This document shows, piece by piece, positions 56,739 through 64,000 of a stretch of DNA of 64,000 nucleotides. A model generated the notes under the pieces. That model searched no databases. It was not told the origin of the DNA and was given only the letters and a program-made list of their open reading frames with translations. Positions within the stretch are counted from its first letter, which is position 1. Every line of letters begins with the position of its first letter. This DNA comes from G963664115 sp965263045 (GTDB lineage Bacteria > Acidobacteriota > Terriglobia > 20CM-2-55-15). The stretch is from positions 35,003-99,002 of the forward strand of contig CBDHGK010000026.1 of assembly GCA_965263045.1 (NCBI GenBank), in the 5' to 3' direction. Both the position numbers and the translations under genes were made by a program.

Positions 56739-57545
56739 GGGTATCAGGCAGATTGGTGCGATTGTGCACGCTAAGGCCGTGAGCGCGAGCGTCGTAAAAC
56801 CGGTCGGTTCCGCGACAGGTAACGGGGAAGGCCCACGACGCAGGATCAGGACGCGGATTGCGTTGCAAAACCCTGTCGCACAAGTCATTGTTGCAATTCT
56901 ATGGGGTCGTGGGACTTTTGCGACACCCCGGCAGGGGGTGATGATGATGCTCATTGGGTATGCACGGGTTTCCACCCAAGACCAGGCGCTGCGACTCCAG
57001 CACGACGCGCTCACCGCCAGTGGATGCGAGAAGCTCTTCCGCGAGAAGCTCTCCGGCACCCGCACGACCCTCCCGGCCAGAGAGAAGCTCCTCGCGTTCG
57101 CGCGCAAGGGCGATGTCGTCGTGGTGTGGAAACTCGACCGCCTTGGGCGCTCCCTCCGCGATCTGATTGATGTGGTGAACTCGCTCCAGGACCGCGGGGT
57201 CGGATTACGGTCTCTCCAGGAAGCCATCGACACGACAACACCCGCCGGCAAGCTCACGTTTCACATCTTTGCCGCACTTGCCGAGTTCGAGCGCGACATG
57301 ATCCGTGAGCGCACCCGTGCCGGCCTCGCCGCCGCCCACAAGCGGGGCGTGGCCATCGGACGGCTGCGAGCACTCACGCCTGAGCAGATCCTCATGGCCA
57401 AGGCGATGACGGCCGACCCATCCATCTCAACACGTCAGGTGGCGGAGCAGTTTGGTATCCACCTCTCGACGCTCTATCGGCACCTCAACGCGCGTCAGAA
57501 ACGCTCCACTTAGCGTGCAAAATTACACCAATCTGCCTGATACCC
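56739..57545 (+). mobile_element. Tn3-derived mini-element carrying a resolvase
   Basis: About 36-bp inverted repeats begin GGGTATCAGGCAGATTGG at 56739 and, complemented, at 57545; both run in to ...GCACGCTAA, like Tn3-family 38-bp ends. Only a resolvase gene and about 200 bp upstream lie inside; there is no tnpA. It is inserted at the 3' end of an antitoxin gene. No 5-bp duplication is evident. Confidence 0.8.
56941..57513 (+). CDS. tnpR: Serine recombinase (TnpR-type resolvase)
   Basis: About 190 residues; starts at one of three tandem ATGs (56941-56949). YARVSTQDQALRLQHDALTA carries the catalytic Ser; then LDRLGRSLRDLIDVVNSLQD and AALAEFERDMIRERTRAGLA; the C-terminal helix-turn-helix is STRQVAEQFGIHLSTLYRHL. 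It resolves cointegrates of the enclosing Tn3-type element. The interval 56740-56940 may hold its res site. Confidence 0.92.
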   Translation: MMMLIGYARVSTQDQALRLQHDALTASGCEKLFREKLSGTRTTLPAREKLLAFARKGDVVVVWKLDRLGRSLRDLIDVVNSLQDRGVGLRSLQEAIDTTTPAGKLTFHIFAALAEFERDMIRERTRAGLAAAHKRGVAIGRLRALTPEQILMAKAMTADPSISTRQVAEQFGIHLSTLYRHLNARQKRST

Positions 57546-57852
57546 TTTTCGTGAGATGACCCTTTCGTCGGCGCGGGCGAATCGTGATGTCCACCTGACC
57601 GTTGAGCGCCGACGCGATCTTCAGGAGCGTTCTTAACTGTAGGTTTTGAGCCGTTCCGGCTTCAATTCTCGCAATGACTGGTTGACTGACGCCTACGCGC
57701 CGCGCCAAGTCCCGTTGAGAGAGGCCTTGTTCCTCGCGTAGACGGATCAGGTCTTGCTCTACACGGCGACGGGTGAGATCGGTGTCCACGCGCGCCGCAA
57801 GGTCGGCGTCGTGCTTGAGTTCCTCATTAACCCATTTCAGCACACGGTTCAT
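57523..57852 (-). CDS. XRE-family antitoxin of a HigBA-like pair, 3' end altered
   Basis: Starts ATG 57852, overlapping the toxin stop as ATGA after aaggaggt. An N-terminal linker precedes the helix-turn-helix LSQRDLARRVGVSQPVIARI. Its last residues (VSGRLV) are encoded by the Tn3-type terminal repeat, so the insertion replaced the natural C-terminus, but the DNA-binding core is intact. Confidence 0.85.
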   Translation of the reverse strand: MNRVLKWVNEELKHDADLAARVDTDLTRRRVEQDLIRLREEQGLSQRDLARRVGVSQPVIARIEAGTAQNLQLRTLLKIASALNGQVDITIRPRRRKGHLTKRVSGRLV

Positions 57853-58196
57853 GACATGACCTCCTTGCAAAAACGCCGAACGCGAGCGAGCACGGCCGGC
57901 GGAATGTCACCACGTTTCTTGACGATACCGTCCAATAGCACGATTACACGGCCTGATCGGAACGTGTAGAAGATCCTCACGCCCGATCTTCGTCCGCGTA
58001 GTTCGAACAGGCCGGAACCAAGAGCTTTCGACAACAGCTCACGAAGGACGTTTCCTCGTTCAGTAACGATTCTCACGAGCGCGATGGCCTCGGCCTTCGC
58101 GTCATCCCTGAGGGTCTGAAGGAACGACAAAACAGGCACTTCACCACTGGGATGCTCGTATTCCGTTACTGTCCATCGGACGTGGAATGATAGCAT
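57849..58196 (-). CDS. RelE/ParE-superfamily toxin (HigB-like)
   Basis: 115 residues: EVPVLSFLQTLRDDAKAEAI, GSGLFELRGRRSGVRIFYTF then RSGRVIVLLDGIVKKRGDIP. This is the RelE/HigB fold that cleaves mRNA in the ribosome. Toxin precedes antitoxin, the order typical of HigBA. No frame break. Confidence 0.88.
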   Translation of the reverse strand: MLSFHVRWTVTEYEHPSGEVPVLSFLQTLRDDAKAEAIALVRIVTERGNVLRELLSKALGSGLFELRGRRSGVRIFYTFRSGRVIVLLDGIVKKRGDIPPAVLARVRRFCKEVMS

Positions 58197-58523
58197 GCAC
58201 GCTATCGACTTTCACGGGCCACCATGAAGCAAGAGCCGACCTTGTCAAGTTCACATGGCTCTGCACGTTGTCGCTGAGTGCATTTCCAGGCTGTTGAGTC
58301 CCAACTTTGCCCAACAGAAGAGCCAGCAGACGCTTCTTGGGTCTACTGCGGCTTCCGATGTATATGGATCGCGCCAGCAACGCCCGCTCTGCGGGCGGTA
58401 GCTGATTCGCCCCCGTCTGCGTTGGTGAAGGTGGCGATGGCGCCTGGAAAGCGACAGGGCGTGAATGCTTCTCTCGCGAGGGAAGGGCTTTCCGGCCCCG
58501 CTGCCTCCTGCGTCAGAGCGACT
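58197..58523. other. Region without a recognisable gene
   Basis: Contains the promoter side of the HigB-like gene and otherwise only short, unconvincing frames. Confidence 0.45.
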
Positions 58524-58841
58524 TCAGTCTCTCGCTACCGCGAACAGACTCTTAACCGCCACGACCAAGATCGCGCCCCCGAGGAACAGCACGAGATTCG
58601 CAATGATCCGGGTCACCACCTCTCCGATGAAGGGGATCGCTCCGACGGCGTTTGCCGCTACGATCAGCGCGATCGCCGCTAAGAGGAAGGCCTGATACTC
58701 CTTGTCACTGATATTCAAGAATCCGACGATCAGGCCGAGTGCCGCAAGTACCCAGCCAAACCAAGCCTGTTCAAAGCCTAAGCCTCCGGCCACGGCGATC
58801 AGCAGTCCAACGATAAAAGAACCCTTGCCCACTAGTGCCAT
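58524..58841 (-). CDS. Small integral membrane protein
   Basis: 105 residues from ATG 58841, chosen because aaggagg is 7 bp upstream. Four hydrophobic segments: SFIVGLLIAVAGGLGF, WFGWVLAALGLIVGFL, AFLLAAIALIVAANAVG and IIANLVLFLGGAILVVAV. It resembles small conserved archaeal and bacterial membrane proteins of unknown function. Confidence 0.7.
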   Translation of the reverse strand: MALVGKGSFIVGLLIAVAGGLGFEQAWFGWVLAALGLIVGFLNISDKEYQAFLLAAIALIVAANAVGAIPFIGEVVTRIIANLVLFLGGAILVVAVKSLFAVARD

Positions 58842-59007
58842 TGCTCCTCCTTGCCTAGGAAACGGAATTGCCAATAGATGAGAGACTATATCAGGGCTGG
58901 GCGAAACTGGCGAGGGGGTCCCTCCTGAGACGGGAACAGTCACTAAATCGCTCGTTTTCGCTTTTCTCGTCGCATGATGCGGCGAACATTCTCAGCCTGC
59001 CCTCGAT

Positions 59008-59055
59008 GAGTCCGGACTCAACCAAACCACTCTCCGGAAAACCCGAGCGGTTCAA
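59008..59055 (+). repeat. IS3 right-end remnant
   Basis: gtccggactcaaccaaacca then ctctccggaaaacccgagcggttca matches the ends at 27480-27532 and 47325-47370. Only the last codons and terminus of the element are left. Confidence 0.7.
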
Positions 59056-59290
59056 TCCACCCGCACCACGGGTTCGCGGCCTTCGAAAAGCTCCGTCGTT
59101 TCAAACGCCTTGTCTTGCGCGCCGTCGGCGAAGAGCTGATCTCGCCCGCACGTGCCGCGGAGCTTCTCAACCAGTCTCTTGACTCAGTCGACCGGCACGT
59201 CAGCGGGCCGACGATCCAGTGACGTGCGCCATCGTCAACGACGCTTCCTGCCTGATCGACCTTGGGGGCCATTCATTTCGGCCTCAGCCG
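59056..59290 (+). pseudogene. Antitoxin-toxin remnant (HTH plus PIN start)
   Basis: One frame reads GFAAFEKLRRFKRLVLRAVG, ISPARAAELLNQSLDSVDRH, the C-terminal HTH of an antitoxin. Directly after its stop another frame reads CAIVNDASCLIDLGG, the first strand of a PIN toxin, then decays. A degenerate toxin-antitoxin pair. Confidence 0.45.
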
Positions 59291-59407
59291 ATCCGCAGCA
59301 CGGTGACGGCCCAGCGGCGCGTTCCGGGTGCCCCACTTTACGACGCGGTGGGCCGATATTCCGGTCGTGAAAACGGGAGCGAAGCCGATCCGCGTTAGAA
59401 TGCGGAG

Positions 59408-59866
59408 GTGCCAGCCCGGATATACGTGGACACCTCGGTGATTGGAGGCTGTGAGGACGACGAATTCAAGGAGCACTCCCTCGCTCTTTTTGAGTATTTT
59501 GTGAAAGGTAGGTTACGGCTCGTCCTCTCTGACCTTACGCTTCAAGAACTAGCCGAAGCGCCTCAATCCGTGCGGAATCACCTCCGCCGCGTACCGGAAC
59601 AACACATCGAAGTAGTGCGACTCAATGCCGAGTCGAAAGAGCTTGCGGAAGCGTATATTCGAGAGGCCGCGATCTCTGTGAACATGCGTGCTGACGCACA
59701 GCATATTGCAATTGCCAGCGTTGCACGGGTGGAGGTTTTGGTGAGTTGGAACTTTCGGCACATCGTCAATCTTCAGCGCATCCATGCGTACAATGCCGTC
59801 AACCTGCAGATCGGTCATCCAGCCATCGAGATCCGCGCTCCAAGGGAGATTTTGCCTTATGAGTAG
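59408..59866 (+). CDS. PIN-domain toxin-like protein
   Basis: 152 residues from GTG 59408. IYVDTSVIGGCEDDEFKEHS (first Asp), VLSDLTLQELAEAP (conserved Glu), NMRADAQHIAIASVARVEVL (Asp) and VSWNFRHIVNLQRIHAYNAV. These match a VapC-like PIN subgroup. The downstream 64-residue gene overlaps its stop by 8 bp and is the probable antitoxin. Confidence 0.85.
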   Translation: MPARIYVDTSVIGGCEDDEFKEHSLALFEYFVKGRLRLVLSDLTLQELAEAPQSVRNHLRRVPEQHIEVVRLNAESKELAEAYIREAAISVNMRADAQHIAIASVARVEVLVSWNFRHIVNLQRIHAYNAVNLQIGHPAIEIRAPREILPYE

Positions 59867-60053
59867 CATCAATAAAACGTTCGATGCCGTCAGCGCGATG
59901 AGACGCGTTCGTGATGAGATTTCATCGAAGATCGAGGGGATGACACTAGAGGAAGAACTCAAGTGGTTGGCGTCTCAAGATCTCAAGGATCCGCTCCTTG
60001 AACATTTGCGGAAAAAGTCTACCCAGCAAGACGATGCAACTAAAACGGACTAA
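59859..60053 (+). CDS. Putative antitoxin of the PIN toxin
   Basis: 64 residues: MSSINKTFDAVSAMRRVRDE, ISSKIEGMTLEEELKWL. It has the pattern of small antitoxins that follow this PIN subgroup. A decayed paralogue of its C-terminal half (LAPQDLKEPLFDRL) is seen at about 60229-60272. Confidence 0.7.
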   Translation: MSSINKTFDAVSAMRRVRDEISSKIEGMTLEEELKWLASQDLKDPLLEHLRKKSTQQDDATKTD

Positions 60054-60351
60054 AAACGAGACGAAGGTCCAGGAAGGTCACACACGGACCCTTAGAGTAA
60101 TTTGTCACACCGTTGCGGCTCAAACCCCATTATGGTCTAGCGGCGTGTGCGATCGATCTGAAGCTTGAACGCTGCCGACCGGCCTGGTCGCCCGAGGACG
60201 CTCCGAGCGATCAAGAGATCGAGAGTGATTGGCGCCTCAAGACCTCAAGGAGCCACTCTTCGACCGTTTGTGAAGAAAGGCTGCGGAACAGGAGGATCCT
60301 GCTGAAACGGGATGAAAAAACAATGAGGTACTTTTCGATGGCGGAGTTCCG

Positions 60352-61083
60352 ATGAAGGCCATATACAAGTGTTTCGCGTTGGCCTTGCCTGTTTGCGTCT
60401 TGGTGACGCCTGCCGCAGGGGCGCCGATGCCTGCCGAGCCCCCGCAGACTTCCGCTGCCGGCGTGATTCCTGACCGGACGCGTTTTGCGGCCGGTGTGTC
60501 AGTCATCGGGTTCGAGCCGAAGGAGGAGTTCCGCCAGAACATCGGCAACGGAGTGGGTGTGAGCGGAACGGTCCAGTATTACCTTGACCGGGAGGGGTGG
60601 GGCAATATTCGGTTTGATCCCTCCTGGCTTCGATACGGGAACGAGACCGACCGTCTTGGGGGCCGGGTGGAACTGGAGGTGACGACCACGCACCAGATCA
60701 TCGGTCTCAGTTTTGGTCCCGAACTGGCCGTGCCCAGAGGGCCGATCCGTCCCTACATCAATACCGCTTTCAGCGGACTTCTGTTCCTGACGACATCCTC
60801 TGTTCGCGGGACGGACCGGAACGACCAGGCGATTGCGGAAAGTACGAATCACAGCGACTGGACCAAGGCCTGGGTCGTGGGGTCCGGCCTGAGGATTCCG
60901 CTCGGTGGAAGGGATTCAGACTTTGCCGCCGATGTGGGTGTCCGGTATCACAAGGGAAGCGAAGCGTCGTACCTGAGAGAGGGCAGCATCCAGGATAATC
61001 CTGACGGGACGGTCACGATTACGCCTCTTATCAGCGAAACACCGTTCATGATGTACACCTTCGGCATTCGCTACCACTTCTGA
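60352..61083 (+). CDS. Outer-membrane beta-barrel protein
   Basis: 243 residues. Signal peptide MKAIYKCFALALPVCVLVTP ending AAGA. The mature protein has alternating strands (FAAGVSVIGFEPKEEFRQN; RVELEVTTTHQIIGLSFGP; RPYINTAFSGLLFLTTSS; FAADVGVRYHKGSEAS) and the C-terminal outer-membrane signature ending YTFGIRYHF. An OmpW/OmpX-like barrel is likely. Confidence 0.8.
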   Translation: MKAIYKCFALALPVCVLVTPAAGAPMPAEPPQTSAAGVIPDRTRFAAGVSVIGFEPKEEFRQNIGNGVGVSGTVQYYLDREGWGNIRFDPSWLRYGNETDRLGGRVELEVTTTHQIIGLSFGPELAVPRGPIRPYINTAFSGLLFLTTSSVRGTDRNDQAIAESTNHSDWTKAWVVGSGLRIPLGGRDSDFAADVGVRYHKGSEASYLREGSIQDNPDGTVTITPLISETPFMMYTFGIRYHF

Positions 61084-61189
61084 TCAGCGACGATCAGAAT
61101 TTCCGGCCGCCGCATGGCCGCATTCAAAAATGCGCCTCTTCCAGGGCCTTTCTACGGATTCCGATGCACGTCCGAAACCGGATCCAATA

Positions 61190-61430
61190 AGCGTTGTTGC
61201 ATGGATCGGTGCGGAGATGGAATTCGCCCTTTCCCAAGCGGTAGCGTCAGGCGATGCGTTCGAACACAGGCCGTCCGAGTGCGGTCATTGTGTTCAGGAC
61301 TTTCTGGCCGACCTTGATTTTCGTGATCTGCCTGGAGAAGCTGCGGGATTTGAGCTTGGGGCCGATCACGCTCTTCCAACAGTCGGATCCCGCGCCGAGT
61401 GCGGTCGGATCACTGCGTACTTCGGCGGCT
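61190..61430 (-). pseudogene. IS5-family transposase C-terminal fragment
   Basis: On the minus strand: SVIGPKLKSRSFSRQITKIK then VGQKVLNTMTALGRP, the terminal region of IS5-group transposases (usually IGPRLRAR...AVLNRML..GRP). The end sequence agcgttgttgcat lies at about 61190. Confidence 0.7.
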
Positions 61431-61511
61431 GTATGACGACATCCAGAGTAACCTTGTTGCATCGAGAGAAGAACACGATGGTCAGGAAAGAAGATGATCG
61501 ATGGGGAGATC

Positions 61512-62163
61512 ATGAAAATCGACCAGGCCAGCATCATGAAGGGGCTCGACTGGGCCTACGATCAAGCGGTGAATGGCAGTCCGGTCTTGAAGTCGGCCGA
61601 GGATCTCGGGAACGAATACAAACAGCGCTACACCGCAGGCACGGACTCCTTAGGATGCGTGTGCTCGGCGCTTGGTGCGGTGGCAGATGGCGAAGACGGG
61701 CACGTCAGGATTCCTTTCTGGCCTCGGTAGCGTGCTCACGCTACCCGCGGCGATCCCGGCCAACCTGGCGAGCGTTCTCTTCGTTCAGATTCGCATGATC
61801 GCGGCAATCGCCCATCTGGGCGGGCACGATATGCCGACCGACCGGGTTCGGACCCTGTGTTATGTCTGCATGTGTGGCAGCGCAGCGATCGATGTCCCCA
61901 AGGGTGTCGGCATAAACCTCGGCGCGAAACTGACCGTGCATGCCATCAAAAAACTCCCCGGCAAGACCCTCACGCGCATCAATCAGGCGGTAGGTTTTCG
62001 TCTCATCACCAAGTTTGGGGAAAAAGGCAGCATCAACTTGGGCAAGATGGTCCCGGTCACCGGTGGTGTCATGGGCGGGGCGTTCGACGCAACCAGCACC
62101 CGGAGCATCGGGAAGATCGCACGAACGATATTCATCGAAATGAGTACCGCAGTGGAAGGCTGA
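61512..62163 (+). pseudogene. EcsC-family protein, frameshifted
   Basis: ATG 61512: KIDQASIMKGLDWAYDQAVN and SAEDLGNEYKQRY, then a frame break between about 61645 and 61675. The other frame continues WQMAKTGTSGFLSGLGSVLT, LPAAIPANLASVLFVQIRMI, then the rest of the EcsC fold to the stop at 62161-62163. EcsC proteins are putative membrane-associated helpers of unclear role. Confidence 0.75.
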
Positions 62164-62169
62164 TTACGA

Positions 62170-62533
62170 AGGTGTCGCTGAGGTTTCAGGCCCGTCAGCA
62201 CGGGTTACGGCGCTTTGTGGCCCGCGCGACAGACGATCGGCTCATGCAAGGCCTCGATCTCTTCCGCCAGCGTGACCGGTGTGGGCCGTCGCCGTGCGCC
62301 GCCCACGGCGCGTCAGGATTCGCAGGTTCCGCCGGCACAGGATCGAGTCGAGCGGCACTTCCAGGCCAACGCGTGCCGGCTTCCTGTATCTAGCTATCAT
62401 TCTCGACGTGCTCAGCCGGCGGATTTTTGGCTGGGCGATGGCGAACCAGCAGCGCACCGAGCGCGGCGTTGAGGTGTTGGAGATGGCCGTGGTGCAACGC
62501 CAGCCGAAGCCCTTGACGACTGGCTATGTTTAA
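62170..62533 (+). pseudogene. IS3-family transposase debris
   Basis: After SLRFQARQHGLRRFVARATD in one frame, another frame reads FLYLAIILDVLSRRIFGWAM, the start of the rve integrase core. Several frame changes; no intact gene. Confidence 0.6.
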
Positions 62534-62638
62534 TTCGAAAGTAGCCTTGCGACGACCCCTTGAACTTGATATTTTCTTTTCCTTTTTTCAATTGTTTGAA
62601 TGAAATCGAAAGCCCCCACCATAAAAAGAGAGCGCGGC

Positions 62639-62800
62639 ATGAGCATTATCGTTGACCTGTACGAAATCTTTGTTGAACGTGGAACAGCGAAAGAGAAGGC
62701 GCGGCGTGCCGCGGGTGCGGCTCACCTGGATCAACACCTAGTAACCAAAGAAGACCTTCTCGCGAAGCGCCTCATCGAACAGCAGCTGCGCTTGACGGCT
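62639..62800 (+). pseudogene. DUF1640-like coiled-coil protein, N-terminal part
   Basis: MSIIVDLYEIFVERGTAKEK then LVTKEDLLAKRLIEQQLRLT. The phrase LVTKEDL followed by ELR-like coiled coil recalls DUF1640 proteins. It is cut where Tn3-type DNA begins near 62800. Confidence 0.35.
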
Positions 62801-62852
62801 CCCCCCGCCAGGAAGGATCCCGGACCGTGCGTGCGAGAGGAACGGTGTACTG

Positions 62853-63413
62853 TCATAAGGCCGCCTGGTCGCGTAGGCAGCGATAGATCGTTGCGACATG
62901 GACATTGAAGGTCCGGGCGACTTCGGTGACGGATTTTCCTTCTTCAATGAGATGGCGAGCGAGGGCGCGTTGCTCCGGCCGCAGTTTGGGCGGGCGCCCG
63001 AAGGGGACGCCGCGTGCCTGGGCGGCCCGCCGGCCTTCCTCGGTTCGGGTGGCGATCAGCGCGCGCGCGAACTCCGCAATGCCAGCAAAGACGGTGAGCA
63101 CCATGCGCCCGCACGGCGTTGTCGTATCGGCCCAGGGCTCGGCAAGTGACTGAATTCCAGCGTGTTTCTCCCCGACAGTTTCCGCAATGCGCAGCAGCTC
63201 GGACGTGGAGCGTGCAAGGCGGTCTAGGCGAGTGACGACAACGACGTCATCGGCGCGCAGCTCGGTGAGCAGGCGCTCGAGCGCGGGCCGCTTCTTGCGG
63301 GCGCCGGAGGTTTTTTCCTCGAACAGCTTTTCGCAGCCGGCCGCATAGAGACGGTCGCGCTGGATGGAGAGATCCTGGTCGGTCGTGGACACGCGCGCGT
63401 ACCCGAGCTTCAT
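62853..63413 (-). CDS. tnpR: Serine recombinase (TnpR-type resolvase)
   Basis: 186 residues from ATG 63413: KLGYARVSTTDQDLSIQRDR (catalytic Ser), VTRLDRLARSTSELLRIAET, FAGIAEFARALIATRTEEGR and the helix-turn-helix SVTEVARTFNVHVATIYRCL. It is divergent from the Tn3 transposase stump, the usual Tn3 arrangement with res in between. Clearly different from the resolvase at 56941. Confidence 0.92.
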   Translation of the reverse strand: MKLGYARVSTTDQDLSIQRDRLYAAGCEKLFEEKTSGARKKRPALERLLTELRADDVVVVTRLDRLARSTSELLRIAETVGEKHAGIQSLAEPWADTTTPCGRMVLTVFAGIAEFARALIATRTEEGRRAAQARGVPFGRPPKLRPEQRALARHLIEEGKSVTEVARTFNVHVATIYRCLRDQAAL

Positions 63414-63433
63414 GCGTCCGGATCCATAGCGCT

Positions 63434-63481
63434 GCAAATTTTATTGCAAAAGGCGCGCATTTCGCAGATATATTATGCGAA
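63434..63481. promoter_or_regulatory. Candidate res site between tnpR and tnpA
   Basis: TTCGCA (63461-63466) and TGCGAA (63476-63481) form a spaced dyad. The nearby tgcaaattttattgca (from 63433) is a second imperfect dyad. Resolvase sites lie between the divergent genes of Tn3 elements. Confidence 0.45.
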
Positions 63482-63541
63482 CGCTAAGTCCTTGTTTCCA
63501 CATCCTGCGATTTTCCTTCGCAATTCTCTGGAGATATGCGA

Positions 63542-63835
63542 ATGCCGACGCGCTTCTTGGGCGACGCCCAGCGGGCACGGTACGGCTGCTTTCCCGATGT
63601 AGTCGGCGAAGACGATATCGCCCGCTGCTTCCATCTCAACCTCGCCCGCGTCTCGCCTCTTGCTCATCGACATATCAACTTCCTCGGCCGATACGCCTTC
63701 ACGCTTCCCGAGGCTGTCACCCGTGGACAACTCCGACCTCTGCGTGTGACCCAGATTCCGAATAGGACTTTTGCAAGGCCTTATGTCAGTAGACCGTTCC
63801 GCTCGCACGCACGGTCCGTTAACGGGTTGGGGTAA
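63542..63835 (+). pseudogene. tnpA: Tn3-family transposase N-terminal stump
   Basis: MPTRFLGDAQRARYGCFPDV, then LNLARVSPLAHRHINFLGRY and FTLPEAVTRGQLR, the N-terminal (DUF4158-like) region of Tn3 transposases. From about 63745 the reading no longer matches. About 70 of nearly 1000 residues remain. Confidence 0.6.
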
Positions 63836-64000
63836 CCCAAAGGGGCCCAGTCGTGCCGACCGGACTGCAGCCGCACAGGTCGAGGAGCAACATGGGGCGC
63901 TCGACGTTTTCTGGGGAGACGTCTATCGTCTGCGATACGCCGGCAAGGACCTTCCGGCAAACGGTGGTCCGGACACCCTTGGTGTCTTCCGCGTGCTTAA
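63783..64000 (+). pseudogene. Penicillin-acylase-like fragment, runs off the window
   Basis: The open frame from ATG 63783 reads EEQHGALDVFWGDVYRLRYA and LPANGGPDTLGVFRVL, matching the late beta-chain region of penicillin/acyl-homoserine-lactone acylases (WG.V.R.. then LP..GG...LGVFR). The upstream 30 or so residues do not match, so the 5' part of the gene has been replaced by Tn3-related DNA. The 3' end lies beyond 64000. Confidence 0.5.

Overview
The window is a highly rearranged accessory region from an unidentified Gram-negative bacterium. Three things point that way: two outer-membrane beta-barrel proteins with signal peptides and aromatic C-termini, type IV secretion (conjugation) genes, and secreted proteins with Sec-type signals. 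Gene families and GC-rich codon use fit an environmental proteobacterium, but nothing fixes the taxon. I see no rRNA, tRNA, CRISPR array or housekeeping operon. The DNA is a plasmid, an integrative element, or a chromosomal island built from several decayed plasmids.

Layout. 1-3.7 kb: a secreted PPC-domain protein, a frameshifted small membrane coiled-coil gene, gene fragments and a Dps protein. 3.8-7.7 kb: an IS6-family element, then a divergent pair made of an unrecognised 491-residue protein and a retron-type reverse transcriptase with a hairpin between them. 7.8-17 kb: a type I restriction-modification operon (hsdM, HEPN toxin-like gene, nucleotidyltransferase fused to HsdS, Abi_C-like gene, hsdR, DUF4145 gene), coupled by short overlaps and preceded by a VapC/Phd-like toxin-antitoxin pair. 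17.6-23 kb: an IS30 element carrying a 317-bp miniature element, and a ParA/small-DNA-binding-protein partition module. 23-28 kb: IS21 copy 1, which cuts off the N-terminus of an McrC gene, then IS3 and IS6 debris. 28-38.4 kb: type IV secretion fragments (VirB6-like?, VirB8/TrbF, coupling protein, VirB11), an oriT-like noncoding block, an IS6 copy, and two RepA-family genes (one truncated). 39-43.7 kb: a third RepA with an adjacent iteron region and DnaA box, a second ParA module, and a fourth origin-like remnant. 44-51 kb: IS21 copy 2, IS3 debris, a solitary PD-(D/E)xK nuclease, IS630, and a second type of IS6. 51-58 kb: a secreted nuclease gene split by an IS1380 element with a 4-bp target duplication, then toxin-antitoxin genes and a Tn3-derived mini-element. 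58-64 kb: more toxin-antitoxin pairs, a second outer-membrane protein, IS5/IS3 debris, a broken EcsC gene, a resolvase with a Tn3 transposase stump, and the start of an acylase-like fragment at the window edge.

Working together. Three themes recur: (i) genome defence or abortive infection (type I RM with a HEPN/MNT module and Abi_C, retron-like RT, McrC, PD-(D/E)xK and PLD-like proteins); (ii) plasmid maintenance and transfer (three RepA genes or fragments, two ParA modules, T4SS, many toxin-antitoxin pairs); (iii) heavy transposition, much of it datable from target-site duplications. The points most worth attention are the MNT-HsdS fusion beside a HEPN gene with an intact RX4HXY motif, the retron-type RT with its unknown divergent partner, the exact reconstruction of the split nuclease gene, and a family of three identical-length ISL3-like miniature elements.
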